From Gammaproteobacteria bacterium (GTDB lineage: Bacteria; Gemmatimonadota; Gemmatimonadetes; Longimicrobiales; Gaopeijiaceae): a stretch of 5,074 bases of DNA. How positions within the stretch are numbered: position 1 is the first letter of the stretch; each line of letters starts with the position of its first letter. The translations under genes were made by a program, and so were the position numbers. The stretch spans positions 1 through 5,074 of the forward strand of contig JAHEKL010000204.1 in assembly GCA_024638345.1 (NCBI GenBank), in the 5' to 3' direction. Under the pieces are notes generated by a model. It ran no database searches, was not told where the DNA came from, and saw only the letters and a program-made list of their open reading frames with translations. This document shows, piece by piece, positions 1-5,074 of the stretch.

Positions 1-660
1 GGACTCGACCGGGGAGTAGTTCACGTGGACGAAGTCGGGGGACTCGGTCCGCATGAACGTCTCGAGCGGTCCATGGTTCGAGTTGCTGGAGACGGTGACG
101 CCGACGTATCGCGTCTCGCCGGAGTCCTTCCAGGCCCTCACGTTCGGCCAGTGGGCCTCGAGACCCCGCAGGCTCTCCACCTGGACCAGATCCAGAGGCC
201 GCCCTCCGAAGAGCCGCTGGGTCTGACGCATCTGCTGGATCCCCTCCGCTTCGTCCTCCGTGTTGATCTTGGTGGCCAGGAAGAGACGGTCCTCGAACTC
301 CGGTCGCTGGAGCACACTGCCGAACTCACGGTCGATCGCCTCGGGCCGGATGGAGGTATCGACTACGCGTCCCCCATAGTCCAGGAGGATCCTCAGCACG
401 TTTGCGATCGGGTCCGTCCCTGCGTTCGGGATGTCCAGCACGGAGGCAGTGGAGCCGAAGCCCACGATTGGGATCGCCTCTCCGGTAGACGGGATCGGAC
501 GGGTCGGGAGCGTCTCCTGCAGCCGGCCACTCACGAGACGGCCGTCGACTCCCGGGCCTTCCCAGGCTCCGCGGACGAGGCCGGGTCGTGACATGCCCAC
601 ACCCAGCGCCGCCAGTCGAATCAGGAAGTCGCGTCTGGTCGTGTCGGATTCGGTTCGCAT
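1..660 (-). CDS. Exported aldo/keto reductase-like protein with degenerate active site (3' end missing)
   Basis: The first 220 codons are present; the reading frame is open to base 1, so the C-terminal part lies outside the window. The N-terminus has a twin-arginine motif (T-R9-R10-D-F-L-I) and a short apolar stretch, suggesting Tat export. Residues 50-220 read like an aldo/keto reductase TIM barrel: a PTRPIPSTGE lead-in, IPIVGFGS (63-70), GGRVVDTS (96-103), LFLATK (126-131), LDLVQV (156-161), then RAWKDSG and RYVGVT (175-189) and FVHVNYS (210-216). Catalytic Asp101 and Lys131 are present. The position of the catalytic Tyr (usually DTSPMYG-like) is Pro106, and the usual QVHNL His is Glu162 in QVESL. 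Family members are normally NAD(P)H-dependent cytoplasmic oxidoreductases, so this copy is probably altered or inactive as a reductase. It is the last visible gene of the leftward unit, 61 bp after the PQQ dehydrogenase. The start at 660 keeps the Tat motif; a weak AAAGGG lies 4 nt upstream. The fold assignment is firm, the function is not. Confidence 0.88.
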   Translation of the reverse strand, partial: MRTESDTTRRDFLIRLAALGVGMSRPGLVRGAWEGPGVDGRLVSGRLQETLPTRPIPSTGEAIPIVGFGSTASVLDIPNAGTDPIANVLRILLDYGGRVVDTSIRPEAIDREFGSVLQRPEFEDRLFLATKINTEDEAEGIQQMRQTQRLFGGRPLDLVQVESLRGLEAHWPNVRAWKDSGETRYVGVTVSSNSNHGPLETFMRTESPDFVHVNYSPVES

Positions 661-664
661 CGAT

Positions 665-670
665 CCCTTT
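665..670 (-). promoter_or_regulatory. Weak ribosome binding site of the aldo/keto reductase-like gene
   Basis: On the minus strand AAAGGG is followed by ATCG and then the ATG ending at 660. The match to the Shine-Dalgarno core is partial and the spacing short, so translation may be weaker than for the two genes upstream, which both have strong sites. Confidence 0.4.
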
Positions 671-717
671 CGCACCCAACTCGTCCGTGAGGCCCCCAAC
701 GGCAGCCACGGGCACGG

Positions 718-734
718 CGCGCTACGGTAGCGCG
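718..734 (-). repeat. Near-perfect palindrome over the PQQ dehydrogenase stop codon
   Basis: CGCGCTACGGTAGCGCG has 8-base arms around a single central base. As RNA it would form a 7-bp GC-rich stem with a 3-nt loop. It spans the last codons and the TAG stop (722-724) of the dehydrogenase. No T-tract follows on the minus strand, so it is not a standard intrinsic terminator. It could act as an mRNA 3'-end stabiliser, a processing site or a partial attenuator before the aldo/keto reductase-like gene. The sequence is certain, the role is inferred. Confidence 0.45.
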
Positions 735-2404
735 AACGTGAAGAGCGCGTGACTGGCGGCGACGCTGACGTATTGTCGGCCGTCGACGCTGAAGGTCATG
801 GGTCCCGCGTGCACACGACCCCCGACGCTCAGGTGCCACAGGCTCTCACCGGTTTCCTGATCCAGCGCGAAGAAGTACCCGTCTCCGCTACCCGAGAAGA
901 GCAGGCCCCCACCCGTGGTGAGCACACCCGGTCTTCCCGGCGAGGAATCGATGGGATATTCCCACACGAGCTCGCCCGTCATGGGATCGAGGGCCCGGAT
1001 GCTGGTCAGGAAGTTCTCCGGGTCGTCGGCCCGCTGCCCGTACCCGCCGGTGAACTGCTCTCCCTCAACGTACTCGTCGTCGCGCATGTAGTAGATGTCC
1101 GCCCCGTCGAGCGCGTACGTGTAGAAGAGCCCGGAAGTGGGGCTGTAGCTGGGAGAGTTCCAGTTCGTGGCCCCACCGATCGTAGGCGAGACCTCGACCC
1201 CCTCCTCGGTCGGATCCATATCCTCCACGAGAATTGGACGGCCGTTCGGATCGAGACCCTGGGCCCACGTCTGCTCGGCGAAGGGTACACCGTGCAGGAA
1301 CTCGCCCGTCTCGCGGTCGAGGACGTAGTAGAAGGCGTTGCGGTTCGCCCAGAGCATCAACTTCCGTTCGACTCCGTTGACCTCCAGATCGGCGAGCACG
1401 GGAACCTGGATCGCGTCCCAATCGTGCGTATCGTGAGGGGTGAACTGGAAGGCCCAGACCAGCTCGCCGGTGTCGGCATTAAGCGCGACCACGGCGTCGG
1501 CATAGAGGTTGTCACCGAGCCGCATGTCCCCGTTCCAGTCGGGCGCCGGGTTGCCAGTGCCCCAGTAGACGAGGTTCAGATCCGGGTCGTACGAGCCCGT
1601 GATCCAGGTCGGCGCGCCGCCGGTTCTCCAAGAGTCACCGCTCCACGTTTCGTTGCCGGGCTCGCCGGGTCCGGGGATCGTGTAGAATCGCCACACCCGC
1701 TCCCCGGTCTTCGCATCGTAGGCGTCCAGGAATCCGCGAACGCCGTATTCCCCGCCGGCCATCCCCGTAACGACCTTGTCGCCGATGATGAGCGGAGCCG
1801 ACGTGATGCTGTAACCCGCATCGGCCCTCTCCACCTCGACGTCCCAGATCACGTTTCCCGTGGCGATATCGAGTGCGAGCAGGTGAGCGTCGACGGTGCC
1901 GAGATACACGAGGTCTCCGAGTACGGCGACCCCGCGGTTGTTCAGTCCGCAGCAGAGTCGGATCTCGTCCTGATCCACCGGGTGATCGTACCTCCAGAAG
2001 GGTCTTCCGGTCGCCGCGTCCATCACGATGAGGTTGCTCGGGGACTCGGTGATGAACATCAGCCCGTCGACCACGACCGGACTGGTCTCGACCTGTGAGA
2101 GCGTGTTGAACTGGTGGACCCACTCCACTTTCAGATTCGCCACGTTCCCGGTGTTGATCTGACCCAAGGTGCTATAACGTTGCGACTTGTAGTCGCCGGA
2201 GTACATGAGCCAGTTGTGGGGCTCCTGCTCGGCGTTCACGAGCCGCTCGGCGGTAACCGACCTGGGCCCCGCCCCGATTCCGCCCGCCGGGGCACCTGGA
2301 CCGACCGCGGCGCCGCCAGGGTCGCCACCGGCCGGCTCGGGAGTCGAGTCACCCGGCTGGCAAGCCACGCACAGCACGAGGACGAGTGCGGTCAGGTTTC
2401 TCAT
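722..2404 (-). CDS. PQQ-dependent dehydrogenase (methanol/alcohol dehydrogenase type), lanthanide-type metal site, probable lipoprotein
   Basis: A 560-aa periplasmic quinoprotein that should oxidise an alcohol, aldehyde or related substrate with PQQ and pass electrons to a cytochrome c. A short signal peptide ends in CVAC15, a slightly atypical lipobox with Cys at -3. A Gly/Pro/Ala-rich linker (about 17-47) follows, then an eight-bladed propeller with repeated A-x-D-x-x-T-G-x-x-x-W motifs near 128, 178, 229, 308, 471 and 513. Family landmarks are SGDYKSQRYS (69-78), the vicinal Cys151-Cys152 pair, GGEYGVRG (217-224), ETWSGDSW (252-259), GTGNPAP (282-288), TPHDTHDWD (322-330) and NRN (354-356). 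By alignment to MxaF/XoxF, the metal ligands are Glu219 and Asn285, with catalytic Asp328. Asp330, two residues on, matches the extra Asp of lanthanide enzymes. The start codon lies in an ATGA overlap with the upstream cytochrome gene and has AAGGAG 7 nt before it. No haem motif is present, so the co-encoded cytochrome is the likely electron acceptor. The substrate cannot be read from sequence. Confidence 0.95.
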   Translation of the reverse strand: MRNLTALVLVLCVACQPGDSTPEPAGGDPGGAAVGPGAPAGGIGAGPRSVTAERLVNAEQEPHNWLMYSGDYKSQRYSTLGQINTGNVANLKVEWVHQFNTLSQVETSPVVVDGLMFITESPSNLIVMDAATGRPFWRYDHPVDQDEIRLCCGLNNRGVAVLGDLVYLGTVDAHLLALDIATGNVIWDVEVERADAGYSITSAPLIIGDKVVTGMAGGEYGVRGFLDAYDAKTGERVWRFYTIPGPGEPGNETWSGDSWRTGGAPTWITGSYDPDLNLVYWGTGNPAPDWNGDMRLGDNLYADAVVALNADTGELVWAFQFTPHDTHDWDAIQVPVLADLEVNGVERKLMLWANRNAFYYVLDRETGEFLHGVPFAEQTWAQGLDPNGRPILVEDMDPTEEGVEVSPTIGGATNWNSPSYSPTSGLFYTYALDGADIYYMRDDEYVEGEQFTGGYGQRADDPENFLTSIRALDPMTGELVWEYPIDSSPGRPGVLTTGGGLLFSGSGDGYFFALDQETGESLWHLSVGGRVHAGPMTFSVDGRQYVSVAASHALFTFALP

Positions 2405-3186
2405 TGTTCGACTCCTTCCCCTCGCAGACTCGCGAGGTATGCGATCACGTTGTCCAGGTCATCATCGCTGAGGACGCCAGCGAAGCTGGGCATCCTCGAG
2501 GTCTTGATGGGCTGGAACGACTCGAGCTCGGTCTTTCGAAACGCAAGCAGGTTTCCGCTCCCGTCGAGCAGCCGAACGGCGTGCAGGTCATCATCGAGCA
2601 GATAGCCGCTCACGCTCGTCCCCTGCCTGGTGGTCAACTGCGCGCTCCACCACCTCGGATCGAGCTCCGCGTCCGGCTCGAGGATTGATTGACGGAGAAA
2701 GTCGACCGAGCGCTGCCAACCGATCAGAGTGAGGTCGGGCCCCTGCCGGCTACCCTCTCCCGCAACCATGTGACATGTCGAGCAGGTCGCGGACCCGAAG
2801 AAGAGCTCCCTGCCCCGCTCAGGATCGCCGGGTGGAAGCTCGCCGCCACCGCCGAGCGTCCGAAGGTAGGCCACGACCTTCCAAGCACGAGGGTCGGTGC
2901 GAACTCTGCGCGGCATCTCGGTTCCCTCGATCCCGTAGCGCACGATCTGGAACAGCTGCTCGTCGTTGGTCGCGTGTCGATAGGTTCCGCGAGTGAGGTC
3001 GGGACCCATTCCACCACGGGCATCTCCGCCGTGACAGATTGCGCAGTCCAACTGGAAGATGCGCTCCCCATCGGCGATATCGGTGGCGCTCGTGAAAGGG
3101 TTCTGAGCCTCGATTTCCGAGGACTGGAGCAGGAGCGTGGCCGAAGCCAGAAACGCCACGGTCCATATGGTGCAGATGCGACTCAT
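2401..3186 (-). CDS. Dihaem cytochrome c, likely electron acceptor of the PQQ dehydrogenase
   Basis: A 261-aa exported protein with a signal peptide (about 1-28, ending EIEAQ) and two c-type haem domains. The first has C48-A-I-C51-H52 with probable axial Met91 (TEMP). The second has C135-S-T-C138-H139 with probable axial Met232 (SRMPSF). The roughly 90 residues between that second CxxCH and its MP motif contain I-L-E-P-D-A-E-L, an S-G-Y-L-L strand and L-D-N-V-I-A-Y-L, as in the large haem-binding domain common in Planctomycetes and related phyla (TIGR02603-like). It should accept electrons from the PQQ enzyme in the periplasm and pass them to a terminal oxidase or other carrier. Start choice: an in-frame ATG ending at 3246 would add 20 polar residues before the signal peptide. 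The ATG ending at 3186 is followed directly by the signal peptide and has GGGAGG 5 nt upstream, so it is preferred. It is the first gene of the leftward unit, and its TGA overlaps the dehydrogenase ATG. Confidence 0.93.
   Translation of the reverse strand: MSRICTIWTVAFLASATLLLQSSEIEAQNPFTSATDIADGERIFQLDCAICHGGDARGGMGPDLTRGTYRHATNDEQLFQIVRYGIEGTEMPRRVRTDPRAWKVVAYLRTLGGGGELPPGDPERGRELFFGSATCSTCHMVAGEGSRQGPDLTLIGWQRSVDFLRQSILEPDAELDPRWWSAQLTTRQGTSVSGYLLDDDLHAVRLLDGSGNLLAFRKTELESFQPIKTSRMPSFAGVLSDDDLDNVIAYLASLRGEGVEQ
2412..2417 (-). promoter_or_regulatory. Ribosome binding site of the PQQ dehydrogenase, inside the cytochrome gene
   Basis: Minus-strand AAGGAG lies 7 nt before the ATG at 2404-2402, within the last codons of the cytochrome gene. 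With the ATGA stop/start overlap it supports both the start choice and translational coupling of the two genes. Confidence 0.75.
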
Positions 3187-3191
3187 CTGGT

Positions 3192-3197
3192 CCTCCC
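3192..3197 (-). promoter_or_regulatory. Strong ribosome binding site that decides the cytochrome c start
   Basis: Minus-strand GGGAGG is followed by ACCAG and then the ATG ending at 3186. It selects this start over the upstream in-frame ATG at 3246. Confidence 0.75.
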
Positions 3198-3317
3198 AGG
3201 CAGGGGGGATCGGCCTCACAACGGGCTTCTTGGAGAGGGATGGCAAGGTAAGAGGTCGATTCTTCGCTCGGCAAGCAGGCGGGGCGGCGACCTACCGAAG
3301 AGACCGTTCGCCTTGCG

Positions 3318-3338
3318 ATTCGGGTGTCCGAGCCGAAT
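3318..3338. repeat. Inverted repeat ATTCGG-N9-CCGAAT, possible operator
   Basis: The arms are 6 bases each and perfect (3318-3323 and 3333-3338) with a 9-base centre. The repeat lies almost exactly in the spacer between the tentative -35 and -10 boxes for the DUF3500 unit, where a repressor or MerR-type activator could bind. Six-base arms can arise by chance, and no regulator gene is visible in the window, so this is only a candidate. Confidence 0.25.
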
Positions 3339-3373
3339 GATTCAGATGGGCCCACTCCACTCCTGCCCGCTCT

Positions 3374-3378
3374 GGAGG
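3374..3378 (+). promoter_or_regulatory. Ribosome binding site that decides the DUF3500 start
   Basis: GGAGG lies 5 nt before the ATG at 3384. It supports this start, which places a signal peptide at the N-terminus, over an in-frame GTG at 3324 that would add 20 residues. Confidence 0.75.
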
Positions 3379-3383
3379 TCTCC

Positions 3384-4616
3384 ATGGACCGCTCTAGATT
3401 CCACCGCACCCTCCGCTCCGTGCTTCTCGCTCTGGCTCCCATCGCGCTGATCGTCTCGAGCGACGCGGTCGTCGCGCAACAGAGCACCCTCGACGATCCC
3501 TTCTACGGAATCACGACCGACGGGGACAAGGTCTCTGATCTCTTCCCGGTACGAGCGACCGGCGTCTCCACCGCGCCGATCGTGCAAGCCGCTCGGGCGT
3601 ACCTCGCCACGCTCACTCCGGCGCAGCTAGAGAAGACGCGCTTCGATCTCGACGATGACCGAGAATGGCGACACTGGAGCAACGTCCCGGTAGGCAGCCT
3701 ACCCCGACTCGGGCTCTCGTTCAGGGACATGGACGAGCGACAGAAGGAGGCGGCCTTCGAGCTGGTTCGCGCGGGCCTGAGCGCTCGCGGATTCAACCTG
3801 GCCCGAGACATCATGAGGATCGACGGCTATCTCGCCGACCTCCTGGACGATCTGGAAGCATACGGAGAATACCTCTACTTCATCGACATCTTCGGGGAGC
3901 CGCACGAGACCGAGCCCTGGGGATGGCAGCTCGATGGGCACCATCTCGTGGTCAACTACTTCGTGATGGGGAATCAGGTCGTGATGTCGCCCAACTTCTG
4001 GGGATCCGAGCCGGTGCGGGTCGATACCGGACGGTACGCCGGAACGGAGGTGCTCCAGGACGAGCAGGACGTTGGGCTGATGTTCATGGAGGCGTTGCGA
4101 CCGGATCAGCGACGCGTCGCGACCATCGAGACCGACAAGACCCAGAACAACCAGTTGGCTGCGGCCTTCCGGGACAACACAGTGATCGAGGAGGCGGGGA
4201 TCCGTGGGGACCAACTGGATCGGGCACAGCAGGATGTGCTCCTAGCCGTGATCGAGACCTGGGTCGGGCACATGCGGGACGACCAGGCCCGAGTCAAGAT
4301 GGAGGAGGTTCGCGCTCATTTGGATGAGACCCGGTTCGCCTGGGTCGGCGACGTCGGAGATGATGAGCTCTACTACTATCGGGTGCAGAGCCCGGTGCTG
4401 ATCATCGAGTTCGACCATACGATCCCCGTCAGCTTCCCCACGGAGCCGCGTATGCCCTCTCGCACGCACATCCACGCGGGTGTCAGGACTCCGAACGGGA
4501 ACGACTACGGAAAGGATCTGCTTCGTCAGCACTACGAGCAGCACGCGAACGACCCGAACCACGTGCACGATCCAGCCGAGGTCGCGGGGGCTCGAACGAC
4601 CGACGGGGACCGCTAG
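3384..4616 (+). CDS. Secreted DUF3500 family protein, function unknown
   Basis: A 410-aa protein with a clear signal peptide: basic MDRSRFHRTLR, an apolar core, and probable cleavage after Ala31 in AVVA-QQ. The mature part matches what I recall of DUF3500: a helical N-terminal half with REWRHWSNVP (93-102) and LPRLGLSF (106-113), then YFIDIFGEP (165-173), the signature WGWQLDGHH (179-187), SPNFWGSEP (202-210), and a C-terminal block with IEFDH (341-345), THIHAGVRTPNGNDYG (361-376) and DLLRQHY (378-384). The conserved histidines at 186, 187, 345, 362 and 364, with Asp344 and others, could form a metal site; that is inference. No reaction has been established for this family to my knowledge. 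The gene is divergent from the PQQ dehydrogenase unit and 56 bp before a barrel gene on the same strand, so it may be co-transcribed with the latter. Family call confident, function unknown. Confidence 0.9.
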   Translation: MDRSRFHRTLRSVLLALAPIALIVSSDAVVAQQSTLDDPFYGITTDGDKVSDLFPVRATGVSTAPIVQAARAYLATLTPAQLEKTRFDLDDDREWRHWSNVPVGSLPRLGLSFRDMDERQKEAAFELVRAGLSARGFNLARDIMRIDGYLADLLDDLEAYGEYLYFIDIFGEPHETEPWGWQLDGHHLVVNYFVMGNQVVMSPNFWGSEPVRVDTGRYAGTEVLQDEQDVGLMFMEALRPDQRRVATIETDKTQNNQLAAAFRDNTVIEEAGIRGDQLDRAQQDVLLAVIETWVGHMRDDQARVKMEEVRAHLDETRFAWVGDVGDDELYYYRVQSPVLIIEFDHTIPVSFPTEPRMPSRTHIHAGVRTPNGNDYGKDLLRQHYEQHANDPNHVHDPAEVAGARTTDGDR

Positions 4617-4661
4617 CTTCCGGACGGTCCGCGCGGAGCTCGGACTCTGCGTGCCGACGGC

Positions 4662-4666
4662 AGGAG
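4662..4666 (+). promoter_or_regulatory. Ribosome binding site of the outer-membrane barrel gene
   Basis: AGGAG lies 6 nt before the ATG at 4673 and supports that start. It sits immediately upstream of the inverted repeat at 4678-4715, so a folded stem there would leave this site only a short single-stranded window. Confidence 0.7.
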
Positions 4667-4672
4667 CAGCTA

Positions 4673-5074
4673 ATGACAGGCCGACGCTGGGGGAGATGGA
4701 TTCCAGCGTCGGCCTTCCTGCTCGGTCTCGCAACCCTTCCGCTTCCGCTCCGCCCTCAGGAGCCGTTAGGAGAGCAGGAAGACGAGCGAGATTGGGAGAT
4801 CGCAGGGCTTCCGACGCTCAACTTCGACTCGGACGAGGGCTTCGGATACGGCGCGATCGTCGAAGCCTACCTCTACGACGTGGAGGATCGATACCTCCCC
4901 TATCTCCTCACGATTCGCCCCACGGTCCAGCTCTCCACCGAAGGCCGCAGAGACATCACCGTGTTCGTCGATTCACCGCATCTCATCGGGGACGGCTGGC
5001 GCCTCACGGTCTTCGGCGGGACCGAGCGACACACGGCCACCCCTTATTACGGTGTGGGGAACGACAGCGAGTAT
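4673..5074 (+). CDS. Outer-membrane beta-barrel protein, BamA/TamA (Omp85/D15)-like, 3' end missing
   Basis: The first 134 codons are present and the frame is open to the window end. A signal peptide (MTGRRWGRW, apolar core to about residue 26) is followed by an acidic linker (29-40). From about residue 43 the pattern is that of beta-barrel strands: LPTLNFDSDEGFGYGA (46-61), then alternating strands such as YLPYLLTIRP (74-83), DITVFVDSPHL (94-104) and WRLTVFGG (109-116), then YYGVGND (125-131). This resembles the C-terminal barrel part of surface antigen D15/BamA-like proteins that lack POTRA domains. The family call rests on this pattern and is less sure than the localisation. A transport or assembly role is possible; none can be shown. 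It follows the DUF3500 gene by 56 bp on the same strand with its own AGGAG site. Confidence 0.75.
   Translation, partial: MTGRRWGRWIPASAFLLGLATLPLPLRPQEPLGEQEDERDWEIAGLPTLNFDSDEGFGYGAIVEAYLYDVEDRYLPYLLTIRPTVQLSTEGRRDITVFVDSPHLIGDGWRLTVFGGTERHTATPYYGVGNDSEY
4678..4715 (+). repeat. Perfect 13-bp inverted repeat at the start of the barrel gene
   Basis: The arm AGGCCGACGCTGG (4678-4690) is exactly complementary to CCAGCGTCGGCCT (4703-4715), with 12 bases between. Two further G-U pairs are possible in RNA, leaving an 8-nt loop. It covers codons 2 to 15, within the signal peptide. No real T-tract follows (TTCCTGCTCGG), so it is not a clear rho-independent terminator. It could still be a terminator or attenuator after the DUF3500 gene, or a translational control structure. 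The repeat is certain, the role open. Confidence 0.7.

Larger units (their letters stand above)
3187..3383. promoter_or_regulatory. Divergent intergenic promoter region
   Basis: About 197 bp lie between the start codons of the leftward cytochrome and the rightward DUF3500 gene, so promoters for both units should be here. A rightward candidate is TTGCGA (3313-3318), a 17-bp spacer, then AATGAT (3336-3341); each box matches the sigma-70 consensus at 4 of 6 bases. For the leftward unit only a very weak pair is visible: TTGCCG (complement of 3269-3274) and TACCTT (complement of 3245-3250), spaced 18 bp. The phylum's promoter consensus is not known to me, so the boxes are tentative; the region itself is well placed. 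Confidence 0.4.

Noticed and set aside
749..2098. Long plus-strand open frame of 449 codons opposite the PQQ dehydrogenase
   Set aside because: It is antisense to a gene with unmistakable family motifs throughout. Its translation is rich in Arg, Val, Glu and Gly with no recognisable domain, as expected for a shadow frame in GC-rich DNA.
3187..3246. Cytochrome c start at the upstream ATG ending at 3246
   Set aside because: The added 20 residues are polar and precede a good signal peptide, and the downstream ATG has a strong ribosome site at the right distance.
3324..3383. GTG start for the DUF3500 gene
   Set aside because: It would bury the signal peptide 20 residues inside, while the ATG at 3384 has GGAGG 5 nt upstream.
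2689..3450. Plus-strand open frame of 253 codons across the cytochrome gene and intergenic region
   Set aside because: It overlaps a well-supported cytochrome c on the other strand and the DUF3500 start, shows low-complexity composition, and has no domain.
3699..4214. Minus-strand open frame of 171 codons opposite the DUF3500 gene
   Set aside because: It is a shadow of the DUF3500 coding region with no recognisable motif and no plausible ribosome site that I could see.
4621..4645. CGGAC, GTCCG, CGGAC pentamers after the DUF3500 stop, as a terminator or small RNA switch
   Set aside because: The arms are only 5 bases, the first pairing leaves a 1-nt loop, and no T-tract follows. Chance is a sufficient explanation in GC-rich DNA.

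Overview
The window is GC-rich, dense bacterial DNA from a diderm (Gram-negative) organism. It encodes a lipoprotein-type PQQ dehydrogenase, a dihaem cytochrome c, a Tat-type export signal and the start of an outer-membrane beta-barrel. The combination of a DUF3500 protein, an Omp85-like barrel, a PQQ dehydrogenase paired with a planctomycete-style cytochrome c, and a Tat-tagged aldo/keto reductase recalls Gemmatimonadota or Acidobacteriota. That placement is an impression from family content, not a phylogenetic result.

There are two divergent transcription units around a non-coding region at about 3187-3383. The leftward unit reads dihaem cytochrome c (3186 to 2401), PQQ-dependent dehydrogenase (2404 to 722), then an aldo/keto reductase-like protein (660 to beyond base 1). 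The first two genes share an ATGA overlap and so are very likely translationally coupled. A 61-bp gap and a hairpin over the dehydrogenase stop codon separate the third. The rightward unit reads a secreted DUF3500 protein (3384-4616), then, 56 bp later, the first 134 codons of an outer-membrane beta-barrel protein (4673 to the end of the window). Both end genes run off the window.

The leftward unit looks like a periplasmic oxidation module. The PQQ dehydrogenase oxidises an alcohol, aldehyde or sugar-like substrate and passes electrons to the co-encoded dihaem cytochrome c, and from there to the respiratory chain. The dehydrogenase carries a second aspartate two residues after the catalytic one (DWD), the arrangement typical of lanthanide-dependent (XoxF/PedH-like) enzymes. 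The downstream reductase-like protein aligns well with aldo/keto reductases but lacks the catalytic Tyr and His and carries an export signal. It may be a non-catalytic or repurposed periplasmic member. DUF3500 has no established function.

No tRNA, rRNA, CRISPR array, insertion sequence or phage gene was seen. The most notable observations are the lanthanide-type metal site, the degenerate exported aldo/keto reductase, and a perfect 13-bp inverted repeat inside the first codons of the barrel gene. This may be an uncharacterised variant of a known type of system; nothing in the window proves a wholly new one.
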